64,000 nucleotides of DNA. Source: JAGPUQ01 sp036961295. GTDB lineage: Bacteria; Pseudomonadota; Gammaproteobacteria; Pseudomonadales; Porticoccaceae. The notes below the pieces were generated by a model that did no database searches, was not told where the DNA came from, and was given only the letters and a program-made list of their open reading frames with translations. The stretch covers positions 434,001 through 498,000 of the forward strand of contig JBALVX010000001.1 in the NCBI GenBank assembly GCA_036961295.1, written 5' to 3'. Below are positions 51,874 to 61,018 of this stretch, piece after piece (position 1 is the stretch's first letter; every line of letters starts with the position of its first letter). A program made the position numbers and the translations under genes.

Positions 51874-51984
51874 TGCTGGTGACTCGACCTCGCATCTATC
51901 TCAATCATTTTTAACCGTGCATCAATTATTAAGCATTACTCATTAATCAGCTTATAATAGATCGCTTTTAGGCGGGAGCCTGAC

Positions 51985-53118
51985 GTGTCTGGTAACACCT
52001 TCGGAAAACTATTTACAGTAACCAGCTTTGGCGAAAGTCACGGCCCGGCTTTAGGTTGTGTGGTCGATGGCTGCCCACCGGGCCTGGAGCTCTGCGAAGC
52101 CGATTTACAGGGCGACCTGGATCGCCGCAAACCGGGCCAGTCGCGCTACACCACTCAGCGTAAGGAAGCCGACCAGGTACGCATTCTGTCCGGCGTGTTC
52201 GAAGGCAAGACCACCGGTACGCCGATTGGTTTACTGATAGAAAATACCGACCAGCGCTCGAAGGACTACGGCAATATTAAAGACGTCTTTCGTCCCGCTC
52301 ATGCCGACTACACCTACTTCCAGAAATACGGCGTGCGGGACTACCGCGGCGGTGGTCGCTCCTCAGCACGGGAAACCGCCATGCGTGTTGCCGCAGGGGG
52401 TATCGCTAAAAAGTATCTGAGCGAGCGTTACGGCGTCACCATACGGGGCTATTTGAGTCAGTTGGGCGATATTTCTACCGACCCACTGGCTGCGGGATCC
52501 ACTAGTATCGACGCCGTCGATTGGGATGAAATTAATAACAACGCCTTTTTCTGCCCCGATGCCAGCAAAGTGCCAGAGCTGGAAAGCTTTATGCAGGCAC
52601 TGATTAAAGCGGGTGATTCCATCGGCGCTGAAATTGTGGTGACCGCAACCGGCATGTTGCCCGGCTGGGGTGAACCGGTGTTTGATCGTCTCGATGCCGA
52701 GATTGCCACGGCGATGATGGGTATTAACGCCGTGAAAGGCGTGGCGCTGGGCGATGGTTTTGCCGTCGTGCAGCAACGGGGTACCGAACACCGCGATGAA
52801 CTCAGTGAGGAAGGTTTTCTCTCCAACCACGCCGGTGGTGTGGTGGGCGGGATTTCCAGCGGCCAGGATATTGTCGTGCGTTTGGCGCTGAAACCTACCT
52901 CCAGCTTGCGGGTAGCCGGACAATCGGTAGACACCTCCGGGCAAGGCATCGAAGTCTCCACTACCGGGCGACACGATCCCTGTGTTGGCATTCGTGCGAC
53001 GCCGATTGCCGAGGCGATGCTGGCGCTGGTGTTAATGGATCACGCCTTGCGGCACCGCGGCCAGAATCAGGATGTAGATAGTGGCTTAGCGCCGATTCCA
53101 CCAAGAACACCGGCTTAG
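51985..53118 (+). CDS. aroC: chorismate synthase
   Basis: The last step of the shikimate pathway, FMNH2-dependent. The three family signatures are present: GESHGPALGCVVDGCPPG, GRSSARETAMRVAAGGIAKK and RHDPCVGIRATPIAEAM. It is 377 residues long, with a short C-terminal Pro-rich tail. The GTG start follows GCGGGAG. TATAAT at 51953-51958 with a weak TTAAGC 18 bp upstream could be its promoter. Confidence 0.97.
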   Translation: MSGNTFGKLFTVTSFGESHGPALGCVVDGCPPGLELCEADLQGDLDRRKPGQSRYTTQRKEADQVRILSGVFEGKTTGTPIGLLIENTDQRSKDYGNIKDVFRPAHADYTYFQKYGVRDYRGGGRSSARETAMRVAAGGIAKKYLSERYGVTIRGYLSQLGDISTDPLAAGSTSIDAVDWDEINNNAFFCPDASKVPELESFMQALIKAGDSIGAEIVVTATGMLPGWGEPVFDRLDAEIATAMMGINAVKGVALGDGFAVVQQRGTEHRDELSEEGFLSNHAGGVVGGISSGQDIVVRLALKPTSSLRVAGQSVDTSGQGIEVSTTGRHDPCVGIRATPIAEAMLALVLMDHALRHRGQNQDVDSGLAPIPPRTPA

Positions 53119-53191
53119 CCTTATCCTTCCGACTCGTTCAGGTTCGCTTTCGGGCTCGCCCTCGATACCGCTCTCTATACCGTATTGGCGA

Positions 53192-54322
53192 TTGTCAGGA
53201 TTTTATTTCTTCTATTTTGCCTTGCTTGGCGGCCTATATCCTTATTGGCCGTTGTACTTAGATAGTATTGGTTTTTCTAAACAAGCCATTGGCACTTTGT
53301 TGGCAGTGCCGATGGTGACTAAAATCATTGCGCCAAATTTATGGAGTTGGCTGGGGGATTACACTGGCAGGCGGCTGGCGATTATGCGGCTTGGTGCTTT
53401 GCTTGGCTTGCTGTGTTTTATCGGTATCTTTTTTAGTACGAGCTTTTTTTGGCTGGCCTGTGTGATGGTTGGCTATAGTTTTTTTTGGAACGCCGTACTG
53501 CCTCAGCACGAAGTTATCACTCTCAGTTTTTTAGGCGATCAACCGGAACGCTACAGCCGAGTACGCCTGTGGGGTTCCGTTGGTTTTGTGGTGGCTGTTA
53601 TCGGCGCGGGTTATTGCCTCGAAGGTTGGGGTGTCGAGCTTTTCCCCTACGTTGGCCTGGCGTTGCTACTATGTATTTTTGCCAGTAGTCTGACTATTCC
53701 CAAACCCAGTATAGGTACGCGCACCCGTGAAAAATACGCACTGTGGCGAGCGGTTCGACAACCCGCGGTCATTGCTTTTTTGTGTGCAGGTGTTTTATTA
53801 CAGGTTGCCCACGGCGCGTACTACAGCTTTTTTAGTATTTATATGGAAGAGCAAGGCTACAGTCACACCGCCATTGGTGTGTTGTGGTCGGTGGGCGTAG
53901 TCGCAGAAATTATTATGTTTACGGTGATGCACAACGTGTTAATTCGCTTTGGCGTCCGTACCGTGCTGATCGCTAGCCTGGTGCTCGCCGCCGTGCGTTG
54001 GTTAATGATTGGTTATGCTGCCGATTCATTGTTATTGCTCGTGTTCGCCCAGTGTTTGCACGCCTTTAGTTTTGGTACTTTCCACGCCTCCGCGATTGAT
54101 ACAATTCGACGTCTGTTTAACGATGGTGCTCAGGGTGGCGGGCAGGCCCTATACGGGGCAGTGAGTTTTGGTGTAGGTGGTGCGGCGGGTTCTTACTTTG
54201 CCGGTCGGTACTGGTCTTTGGGTGCCGATGTGATCTTCACCGTTGCTGCTTTGGCCTGCGTGTTGGCGGCAGTCATTGCCTGGTATGGTTTTCGAGATAA
54301 ACGGCTTAGCGTAGTAATGTGA
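53192..54322 (+). CDS. MFS transporter (LacY/HcaT-like); start codon unclear
   Basis: A major facilitator with about 12 membrane segments over 376 residues. It has the loop motif WSWLGDYTGRRLAIMRLGAL between helices 2 and 3 and SRVRLWGSVGFVVAVIGAG, as in the MFS_1-like group related to phenylpropionate/LacY-type permeases. The substrate is unknown. The coordinates use TTG 53192. Family members typically begin MPYWRLSGFYFFYFA, and the codons just upstream here read Ile(ATA)-P-Y-W-R before this TTG, so the genuine start may be a non-standard ATA at 53177. No ATG, GTG or TTG exists between 53102 and 53191 in this frame. Confidence 0.82.
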   Translation: MSGFYFFYFALLGGLYPYWPLYLDSIGFSKQAIGTLLAVPMVTKIIAPNLWSWLGDYTGRRLAIMRLGALLGLLCFIGIFFSTSFFWLACVMVGYSFFWNAVLPQHEVITLSFLGDQPERYSRVRLWGSVGFVVAVIGAGYCLEGWGVELFPYVGLALLLCIFASSLTIPKPSIGTRTREKYALWRAVRQPAVIAFLCAGVLLQVAHGAYYSFFSIYMEEQGYSHTAIGVLWSVGVVAEIIMFTVMHNVLIRFGVRTVLIASLVLAAVRWLMIGYAADSLLLLVFAQCLHAFSFGTFHASAIDTIRRLFNDGAQGGGQALYGAVSFGVGGAAGSYFAGRYWSLGADVIFTVAALACVLAAVIAWYGFRDKRLSVVM

Positions 54323-54522
54323 ATTCAGCAAATTTAGTTTTGGTCGGCTCGGTTAAAGAGAGTTATTCAGTCCTGTATTTTATAAGGTGATAGTTGACGA
54401 GGCAGTAGTTTACAAGTTGATAGTATTGCAGCCCTTTGTTGTCGTTGTGTTGTGCTATCAAACAAATTTGCTCTATTCTATTACGGTTGACCGACAAGTA
54501 AGCGATTGAGTGGAGAATAGCT

Positions 54523-55674
54523 GTGGACTTTGATCTCAACGAAGAGCAAGTCATTTTGCGAGACAATTTACGCAAAATGATGGATGACATCGCGACCCCG
54601 GAATATATACGTGAGCATGATGAAAACGGGCTGTATCCGTACGAGGTCTACGAAAAATGGGTTGCAATGGGTCTTCTGGGGCTACCGTTTCCCGAAGAAT
54701 ACGGTGGTGTTGGTGGCGATGTTATGGATATGGCTCTGGTCAGTGAGGAGCTTGGGCGCAAGGCTTACTCTTTTTTAGAGGCATATGGCCTCTCAGTCTT
54801 CAGCGGTCTTACTCTGCTACACAACGGCAACGATTCTCAGAAAAAATATTACTTGCCGAAGTTAATTAATGGCGAGATTCGCATGTCGATTTCAATGACG
54901 GAGCCGGATGCGGGTTCCGACGCGGGTAATATGCACACGCTAGCGATAGCCGACGGAGACAGTTGGGTTATTAATGGCCAGAAGGTGTTTTCTACGGCTG
55001 CCGACGCGAAAAATAATATTATTACTCTTTATTGTAAAACGGATAACCATGCTCCCTATCAGGAGGGTATTACTGCGTTTTTGGTGCCCAACGACACTCC
55101 CGGGGTAGAAATAAGACGATTGAAAACGTTTGGTTGCAATATGCTGGGCCTTAATGAAGTGTTTTTTGACAATGTTCGGGTTAACGACAGTCAACGGGTT
55201 GGCGAGGTGAATCGCGGCTGGCAATGTATGCTGTCCGGGTTGATGTTTGAGCGTATCGTGACCTCGGCGGGTTATGTGGGAAATGCGCAGACGGTTGTCG
55301 ATCAGGCGCTAGAGTACGCCAAGCAAAGAAAGCAGTTTGGTAAGGCGATAGGGCAATTTCAGGCTATCGCACACATGTTGGCCGACATGCAAACCAATGT
55401 TGATGCGGCAAGAATGCTGATGTTGCGCGCGGCAGTGAAGCTCGCCAAGGGTGAAAACGCTATGCGCGAAGTAACGCAAGCCAAACTATTTGGATCCGAA
55501 ACATTTGCCGAAGTGGCCAACCAGGGTATGCAAATAATGGGTGGATATTCGTATATGATGGAATACGATATGCAGCGACACTACCGCGATGCGCGCAGCA
55601 CGACCATCGCGGCAGGTACGTCCCAGATGCAAAGAAACCTTATTGCCAGCACTATGGGGCTTAAAGTTAAGTAG
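54523..55674 (+). CDS. acyl-CoA dehydrogenase
   Basis: The 383-residue flavoenzyme oxidises acyl-CoA to enoyl-CoA. It shows MSISMTEPDAGSDAGN, INGQKVFSTAA, and KQRKQFGKAIGQFQAIAHMLADM. The usual IYEGTSQ catalytic site reads IAAGTSQMQRN, so that Glu is absent. A Glu in GLMFERIVTSAG (E243) takes its place, as in isovaleryl- and long-chain-type enzymes. The GTG start lies just after TGGAGAATAGCT. It is convergent with a flavin monooxygenase; the substrate is unknown. Confidence 0.92.
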   Translation: MDFDLNEEQVILRDNLRKMMDDIATPEYIREHDENGLYPYEVYEKWVAMGLLGLPFPEEYGGVGGDVMDMALVSEELGRKAYSFLEAYGLSVFSGLTLLHNGNDSQKKYYLPKLINGEIRMSISMTEPDAGSDAGNMHTLAIADGDSWVINGQKVFSTAADAKNNIITLYCKTDNHAPYQEGITAFLVPNDTPGVEIRRLKTFGCNMLGLNEVFFDNVRVNDSQRVGEVNRGWQCMLSGLMFERIVTSAGYVGNAQTVVDQALEYAKQRKQFGKAIGQFQAIAHMLADMQTNVDAARMLMLRAAVKLAKGENAMREVTQAKLFGSETFAEVANQGMQIMGGYSYMMEYDMQRHYRDARSTTIAAGTSQMQRNLIASTMGLKVK

Positions 55675-55738
55675 GTCAGCTAACTGCCGAGTTACTGCTC
55701 TGGAGCCGCTTACTTCGGGGACCCAGAGCATATTGAGC

Positions 55739-57367
55739 TTAACTCAGCGCAAAGCCTTCGTAATCTTTTGCTGCAACCTCATCGCACTTAGCTTTATAGT
55801 TGGGCGCGCCACCGGAGTAAAGCATAAACATGCGCTTCTTGGTGGGGTCATTAACGTCGACTCCCATAAACCAGGAGTCGGCTGTTGGGAACAAGGTCAT
55901 CTGAGCCAGTTCATCGACGTGAATCGTCCAATCTTCTTCGGCTTTTTGTACCGGCTGGATTTCAGACAGTTTGTTGTCGCGCATATAGGTGATTAAGTCG
56001 GTAACCCATTCCACGTTCTGCTCGATGCAGCGTGGAATATTACAGAAAGTGGCACCATTGTGCGGGCCAACTAGTGTAAACAGGTTTGGAAAACCCGTGG
56101 TTTGCATACCGAGGTAGGTGCTGGGGCCATCGGCCCATTTGTCGGTGAGTTTCTGACCGCCCTTCCCGGTAATATCGATGCGTTTCAGCGCGCCGGTGAC
56201 GGCGTCGAAACCGGTGGCGTAAACAATTAGATCCAGGTCGTAGAGTTTATCGCTGCACTTAATGCCTTCGGGCATGATTTCTTCGATGGGGGTTTTAGTG
56301 AGATCGATTAAATGTACGTTGTCCTGGTTGTAGACTTCGAAGTAGTTGGTTTCCATCGGCACGCGACGAGTACCGAAGCCGTGATCCTTGGGGACCAACA
56401 ATTCTGCAACGGCGGGATCATCAACTCGGCTACGAATTTTTCGCGCGATAAAGTCGGTGATCAGGTCGTTGGCGGCCTGGTTAGTCATAATGTCGCCATA
56501 GTTACCCAGCCAAATACCAAAGCCGGGTTCGCTATAGAGTTTCTCGAAAAAGGCTTCGCGCTCTTCTTCCGAGGCATCAAGGGCTGAACCTTCTACAAAC
56601 TGATGAAGAAACCCGCCGAAGGTGGAATTACACTGGTCGATAATCTCTTTAGCGTTTTTCTTGTTGCTGGCAGTTTCTTCGGCATCAATGGGGCCGTTGT
56701 GCAGCGGCGCACACCAGTTGGGTGCCAGTTGGAATACCGTAAGTTCGTCAGCGGTTTTGGCAATTTCCTGAATTACCTGAACACCGGTAGCGCCGGTGCC
56801 GATAACGCCGACTTTCAAACCTTTAAAGTCGTTGGCTTTCCAGCCAGAGTCGCCCAGGGGCCAGCGAGCCGTGTGGCAAGAGTCGCCAGCAAAGCTGTCG
56901 CGACCGGGAATGCCGGGTAGGGTAAAGGCTGATAAAGGGCCAGTCGCCGATACCAGGAACTTAGCGCGGGCGGTGCTGCCATCTTCCAGCTCTACTTCCC
57001 ATTGCTTGTTGTCTTCGTCGTAGGTGGATTTGGCGACGCGGCTGTTGAACTGAATGTCTTTGCGCAAGTCGAGCTTGTCGGCGACAAAGTTCAGGTAGCG
57101 TTTGGTTTCCGGCTGTGGGGCAAAGCGCTCGCTCCACGTCCACTCTTGTAGAATTTCGTCGTTGAAGGAGTAGTGGTAAGTAAAACTCTCGGAGTCAAAG
57201 CGGCATCCAGGATAGTTGTTCCAGTACCAGGTACCGCCAACGCCGGTACCGGTTTCGAATACTTTCACGTCAAATCCTTGCTGCCGCAGTGTGTGCAGTT
57301 GGTACATGCCAGCGATACCGGCACCCATAATGATGACATCATGGACTTTTTGTGGGGAGTCGCTCAT
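55739..57367 (-). CDS. Baeyer-Villiger-type flavin monooxygenase
   Basis: An FAD/NADPH monooxygenase of 542 residues. It has the FAD-binding IIMGAGIAGMYQLHTLRQQG, the Baeyer-Villiger fingerprint FAGDSCHTARWP, the NADPH-binding VGVIGTGATGVQVIQEIA, and GTWYWNNYPGCRFDSESFTY typical of cyclohexanone-monooxygenase-like enzymes. The chosen ATG is preceded by GAGGAAAATT; an upstream ATG at 57379 overlaps that ribosome-binding site and is unlikely. It converts ketones to esters or lactones, substrate unknown; the convergent acyl-CoA dehydrogenase may act in the same degradative route. Confidence 0.92.
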   Translation of the reverse strand: MSDSPQKVHDVIIMGAGIAGMYQLHTLRQQGFDVKVFETGTGVGGTWYWNNYPGCRFDSESFTYHYSFNDEILQEWTWSERFAPQPETKRYLNFVADKLDLRKDIQFNSRVAKSTYDEDNKQWEVELEDGSTARAKFLVSATGPLSAFTLPGIPGRDSFAGDSCHTARWPLGDSGWKANDFKGLKVGVIGTGATGVQVIQEIAKTADELTVFQLAPNWCAPLHNGPIDAEETASNKKNAKEIIDQCNSTFGGFLHQFVEGSALDASEEEREAFFEKLYSEPGFGIWLGNYGDIMTNQAANDLITDFIARKIRSRVDDPAVAELLVPKDHGFGTRRVPMETNYFEVYNQDNVHLIDLTKTPIEEIMPEGIKCSDKLYDLDLIVYATGFDAVTGALKRIDITGKGGQKLTDKWADGPSTYLGMQTTGFPNLFTLVGPHNGATFCNIPRCIEQNVEWVTDLITYMRDNKLSEIQPVQKAEEDWTIHVDELAQMTLFPTADSWFMGVDVNDPTKKRMFMLYSGGAPNYKAKCDEVAAKDYEGFALS

Positions 57368-57728
57368 AATTTTCCTCATTTAATACAGTTAAAAAAAAGG
57401 GTTAAAGAATCTTTCTCTATTCAACCGTAACTAAATGCTACCTTAGGTTTTGCAGGAAGTATTCAGCGGGCATGCCAGGAGACGATGGCTAGAAATTGGT
57501 CTTGTTGGATTGGCCGACGGTATAAAACACAGGTTTGAGCGCCTGAACCGTGCCTAAATCAGCCACGGATTATAAGCACCTTAATGTCGAAAAGCCACCA
57601 TCGACCTAAGTTGGCTTATACTTCGGCAGCCTGTATACATCAGGGTGCTGGCTTATTCCATGAGCTTGCTCCAGGGGCTTAGGAACAGTTTAATAAGTAA
57701 TGTTGATAGTAAGTACGCGAGGGATGGT
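57368..57728. other. divergent intergenic region, nothing recognised
   Basis: This region of 361 bp lies between the monooxygenase and the GNAT-like gene and should hold two divergent promoters. I see no convincing -35/-10 pair, hairpin terminator or repeat. An in-frame ATG at 57645 could extend the GNAT-like gene by 28 residues into it. Confidence 0.4.
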
Positions 57729-58226
57729 ATGGACGAAAACGAATTTAAAATAGAAGTAGTATGGCAGCAGATGACACCTGAGTTATCGGCGGAAGTGATT
57801 GAATTTTGGTTGAAGGAAAAGGCTTTGCCAGACATGAAGTTAGCTGAGGAACGCGTCAAACAGGTGCTGGTGGTGTGTCGCGAGATTCAAACAAACGATA
57901 TTGTCGGTCTCACTACGGTACTTAAAATGAGAGCGCCGCGACTGCTGAATAACGTCGTGTATTACTACCGCCTCTTTGTCGCCGAGGCTTGGCGTAAAAA
58001 AAATATCGGCACTGAGATGCTAGGAGTGTCGAGGGAGCATCTGAATCAAAGGTTTGTCAGTGGTGAGGACATTTCCGCCAAAGGCTTGTTCTCGGTGACT
58101 GAAAGTCCAATTTTAAAAAAATCGCGCAGGCAAGGCGTGTCTCCAGCCGGAGTATTTATGGGCGTTAACGAGACAGGCGATCATTTACGTATCGCCTGGT
58201 TCGATGGGGCTCACATTATCGATTAA
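57729..58226 (+). CDS. GNAT-like N-acetyltransferase
   Basis: The 165-residue protein has a GNAT-like core: EIQTNDIVGLTTVLKMRAPRLLNNVVYYYRLFVAEAWRKKNIGTEML, where the strand RLFVAEAWRKKNIG resembles the acetyl-CoA pyrophosphate loop of motif A. The C-terminal half is less typical. The substrate cannot be predicted. ATG 57729, 5 nt after GAGGG, is preferred over the ATG at 57645. Confidence 0.6.
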   Translation: MDENEFKIEVVWQQMTPELSAEVIEFWLKEKALPDMKLAEERVKQVLVVCREIQTNDIVGLTTVLKMRAPRLLNNVVYYYRLFVAEAWRKKNIGTEMLGVSREHLNQRFVSGEDISAKGLFSVTESPILKKSRRQGVSPAGVFMGVNETGDHLRIAWFDGAHIID

Positions 58227-58301
58227 GGTTGCGCGACTAAAGCGGCTAAAACGACTGGGTGCTGATTAGTGCAAGCCCCCTGATGGCTTATAGAAATCGG
58301 A

Positions 58302-58323
58302 CTAGCGTTAATGAAGACGCTAG
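58302..58323. other. hairpin between convergent genes
   Basis: CTAGCGT and ACGCTAG form a perfect 7-bp stem with an 8-nt loop, between the GNAT-like gene and the convergent zinc-ribbon gene. There is no T-run on either side, so termination is possible but not clear. Confidence 0.4.
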
Positions 58324-58362
58324 CCCGATATTCAATATTCTGAGCTAAGACACAATCGTGAA

Positions 58363-58740
58363 TTATGCGCGTTTGCCTTTGCGCCAATCGCGGTAGCGGT
58401 CAAATACGGTATTGAACTTAAGATCGGTAAATTCACCGGCATCGAGGAACACTTTCGAGCACTGCGGGCAGGCTTCGAGCCAAATGTGTGGTTGTTCCGG
58501 GTCAGAAATTTTATCCATTGCTACCTGGCATTCAGGACATTGGATATCGTCGATCTTGTTGTACTCTTTGCCGACCGTAGCATCGCCCATATCGATGACG
58601 GCTTCGGTCATCCACATTCCCTTCATCTGTTCGATAGTGTCCGGGGCGCAGAACAGGCCGCGACATCCGGTACAGCGATCGACGGTGACTTCTTTAAAGG
58701 TCCTACTTTCCATTGCATTGCTACATTTAGGGCATTCCAC
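58363..58740 (-). CDS. zinc-ribbon (zf-TFIIB-like) protein
   Basis: The 125-residue protein has two CxxC pairs in each half: MECPKCSNAM with CTGCRGLFC, and CPECQVAM with CPQCSKVFLDAGEFTDLK. The pattern of CPxC, a spacer and CxxC-G(V/L)xxDxGE is that of zf-TFIIB-domain proteins, a widespread family of unknown function thought to bind zinc. It is divergent from the Fur-boxed porin gene, with 380 bp between them. Confidence 0.8.
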   Translation of the reverse strand: MECPKCSNAMESRTFKEVTVDRCTGCRGLFCAPDTIEQMKGMWMTEAVIDMGDATVGKEYNKIDDIQCPECQVAMDKISDPEQPHIWLEACPQCSKVFLDAGEFTDLKFNTVFDRYRDWRKGKRA

Positions 58741-58981
58741 AGCAAACTCCTTTCTATATGTTATGTGTTGAGCGGGTTTTCATTTATCCATAGGCTTTAA
58801 GGACTGTCAACCGTTCCAGTATCTGGATTTTGCCAGACTGATATTGCCACCGCGTTCAGTCCCGGCAACGACAATAATTTTTGGCTCACTTCGTAGACAA
58901 ATACAATGATGGAAGGCCATTGGGTGGGGACTTGTTGGCGTCTGGAGGTTTATCTATATTACCGTCGACCTAAATACAAAT

Positions 58982-59026
58982 GATAACCGTTATCTTATTG
59001 ATAGTGATTATCATTTAGATTATAGT
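58982..59026 (+). promoter_or_regulatory. Fur-box-overlapped promoter of the porin-FMN-PepSY set
   Basis: TTGATA (58998-59003) and TATAGT (59021-59026) are 17 bp apart (5 of 6 each). A Fur-box-like sequence GATAGTGATTATCATTTAG (59000-59018, 14 of 19 matches to the classical box) covers the space between them, and a perfect palindrome GATAAC-C-GTTATC (58982-58994) lies immediately upstream. Iron-Fur repression is strongly suggested. The remaining 240 bp towards the zinc-ribbon gene shows nothing recognised. Confidence 0.75.
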
Positions 59027-59120
59027 GCCTTCAATTATGGCTCTTGTCCTGTTATTTCCTTCTATCGCCGAGTGCCTATTTTAAAACATTAACTGTTAAG
59101 TCGTCCCGGGGGGACTAACT

Positions 59121-60338
59121 ATGTTGAAGACAATTTTGCTGGCCACCGTTGTCGCCGTGGCTTCCCTTGGTGCGCAGGCCGCACCGTCGCTCGACGAAAT
59201 GTGGGAAGTGATACAGCAGCAACAGGCGGAAATCGCCGAGCTGAAAGCGCAGTTGAACAAGACTGATAGCAAGCTGGTGGAGACCGAGATGAAGGTCACC
59301 GCGACTGCCGACGCAGTCGAGCAGGGCGCTGCCGCTAGTGGCAGTTTGGCTAAGATGGCACAGTGGGCCGAGAAAACCCAGATAGGCGGCTATGGCGAGC
59401 ATCACTTCAATCGTTTTTCCGATAGTGAGGACCAGGTGGACGCCCATCGTTACGTGCTGTTCTTTGGTCATCAATTTACCGACGACGTGCGTTTTTTCTC
59501 CGAGTTTGAGTTGGAGCATGGTATTGCCGGTGAGGACCAGCCCGGTGAAATCGAGCTGGAGCAGGCCTACATCGAGTGGGACTACGCCCAGAATCACAGC
59601 GTTCAGATTGGTCAGTTCCTGATCCCGGTTGGTATCATGAATGAGACCCACGAACCCGATACCTTCTACGGTACCGAGCGCAATCTAGTTGAGAAAAACA
59701 TTATCCCTGCCACCTGGTGGGAAAGCGGTGTAATGCTGAAGGGTGAGCTGGCTCCCGGGCTGAACTATAACTTTGCGCTGCACAGCGGCTTAAATTCGCC
59801 TGACACGGGCAGCAAAGCATTCCAGATTCGCGACGGTCGTCAGAAGTCTGCTAAAGCTACGGCGGAAGATTTTGCCTACACGGCTCGCCTGAAGTACACC
59901 GGTATTGGTGGTCTTGAGCTGGGCGCGACAGTCCAGTATCAGGAAGATATTTCGCAAGGCACAGTTAGTGATGCTTCCGCGATGCTGACCGAAGTGCATG
60001 GCATCTATCAGCAGAACGATTTTGGTGTTCGTGCACTGTGGGCCGAGTGGGATGTTGACGGCGACGCAGCGAAACTTGCGGGTCGTGACAAGCAAGACGG
60101 CTGGTACGTCGAGCCCTCCTACAAGGTGACCGAAAAATTGGGTGTATTTACACGCTACAGTGAGTTCAATAATAACGCCGGCGATAGTAGCTCTATCGAC
60201 TCCGAAGTTTGGGACTACGGTATGAGCTACTGGTTGACTCAAAACGTCGTGTTGAAGCTGGATTACACCGATTTTGTTAACGAGAGCAGCGGTACTGACA
60301 AGGACGCCCTTAACCTGGGTGTCGGCTGGTCGTTTTAA
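59121..60338 (+). CDS. outer-membrane porin with N-terminal coiled coil
   Basis: The 405-residue protein has a signal peptide (about 1-20, ending AQA-AP), a heptad-rich coiled coil (about 25-65: WEVIQQQQAEIAELKAQL), then an alternating beta-strand barrel. It ends in Phe (NLGVGWSF), the Bam-recognised C-terminus. Segments such as QFLIPVGIMNETHEP and TWWESGVMLKGEL resemble OprO/OprP-like porins. The GGGGGGAC ribosome-binding site is strong. Because a Fur box lies over its promoter, it is probably an iron-stress porin; the cargo is unknown. Confidence 0.85.
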   Translation: MLKTILLATVVAVASLGAQAAPSLDEMWEVIQQQQAEIAELKAQLNKTDSKLVETEMKVTATADAVEQGAAASGSLAKMAQWAEKTQIGGYGEHHFNRFSDSEDQVDAHRYVLFFGHQFTDDVRFFSEFELEHGIAGEDQPGEIELEQAYIEWDYAQNHSVQIGQFLIPVGIMNETHEPDTFYGTERNLVEKNIIPATWWESGVMLKGELAPGLNYNFALHSGLNSPDTGSKAFQIRDGRQKSAKATAEDFAYTARLKYTGIGGLELGATVQYQEDISQGTVSDASAMLTEVHGIYQQNDFGVRALWAEWDVDGDAAKLAGRDKQDGWYVEPSYKVTEKLGVFTRYSEFNNNAGDSSSIDSEVWDYGMSYWLTQNVVLKLDYTDFVNESSGTDKDALNLGVGWSF

Positions 60339-60421
60339 TTAAGCGTTTATTAGCGCAAGGCTCAGGTCTAGTGGCAAGTCTGGTGTCAGATCAGGCGTTA
60401 GCTACTCAAAAAAGGGCGGGT

Positions 60422-60952
60422 ATGAAATCCCTCGTGTGTGTTTTGTGTCTGATCTTCGCCCTGCCGGCCTGGAGTCAAAAGGGCGTATTTCTCAGCGCTG
60501 AAGACTTTCAACGCCAGGCCTTCGCCGATCAGGAATCTAGCTTGCAGGTGCTGTGGTTGACCCGCGAGCTGCGCGCACAGGCCGAGTCGATTCTTGGACA
60601 TTCCTTTGGTGGCTTGCGAGTACGCTATTGGACCGGCGGCGGGCGCACCGCGTGGGTGTTTGAAGAAATTGGTAAAGAATTACCCATTACCGTGGGCGTG
60701 GTGGTGGACAATAATGGCATTGCCCAGTTGTCGATTCTCGAATACCGGGAAAGTCGCGGTGGCGAAGTTCGCTACCCATTTTTTACCGAGCAGTTCCAGC
60801 GTTTGGCTTTGGTGAAAACCTCGGGAAAACCGAAACTAGATGGGCAGATCGATGGTATCACCGGCGCCACACTGTCTGTGCGTGCCGTCAAAAAAGTCGC
60901 TACACTCGCGCTTTTATTTCACGACAAAACCCTTCGCACCGTCTCCTTATAA
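60422..60952 (+). CDS. exported FMN-binding-domain protein
   Basis: The 176-residue protein starts with a signal peptide (MKSLVCVLCLIFALPAWS). An FMN_bind domain ends in DGITGATLSVRAV, matching the ApbE flavinylation motif Dxx(S/T)GAT, where FMN would be attached covalently to the Thr. ATG 60422 is chosen over the in-frame GTG at 60371 since it gives a clean signal peptide and follows GGGCGGGT. It lies between the Fur-boxed porin and a PepSY membrane protein, so a periplasmic electron-transfer role in iron reduction is likely by context. Confidence 0.82.
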   Translation: MKSLVCVLCLIFALPAWSQKGVFLSAEDFQRQAFADQESSLQVLWLTRELRAQAESILGHSFGGLRVRYWTGGGRTAWVFEEIGKELPITVGVVVDNNGIAQLSILEYRESRGGEVRYPFFTEQFQRLALVKTSGKPKLDGQIDGITGATLSVRAVKKVATLALLFHDKTLRTVSL

Positions 60953-61018
60953 AAATAACTAAGAGTCGGGTCACTTGAATTAAGTCGTGGCACCAGAGCC
61001 AAATAACAGGACGCGTTA

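Noticed and set aside
52363..52974. 203-codon open frame antisense to aroC
   Set aside because: It is covered by the conserved chorismate synthase signatures on the plus strand.
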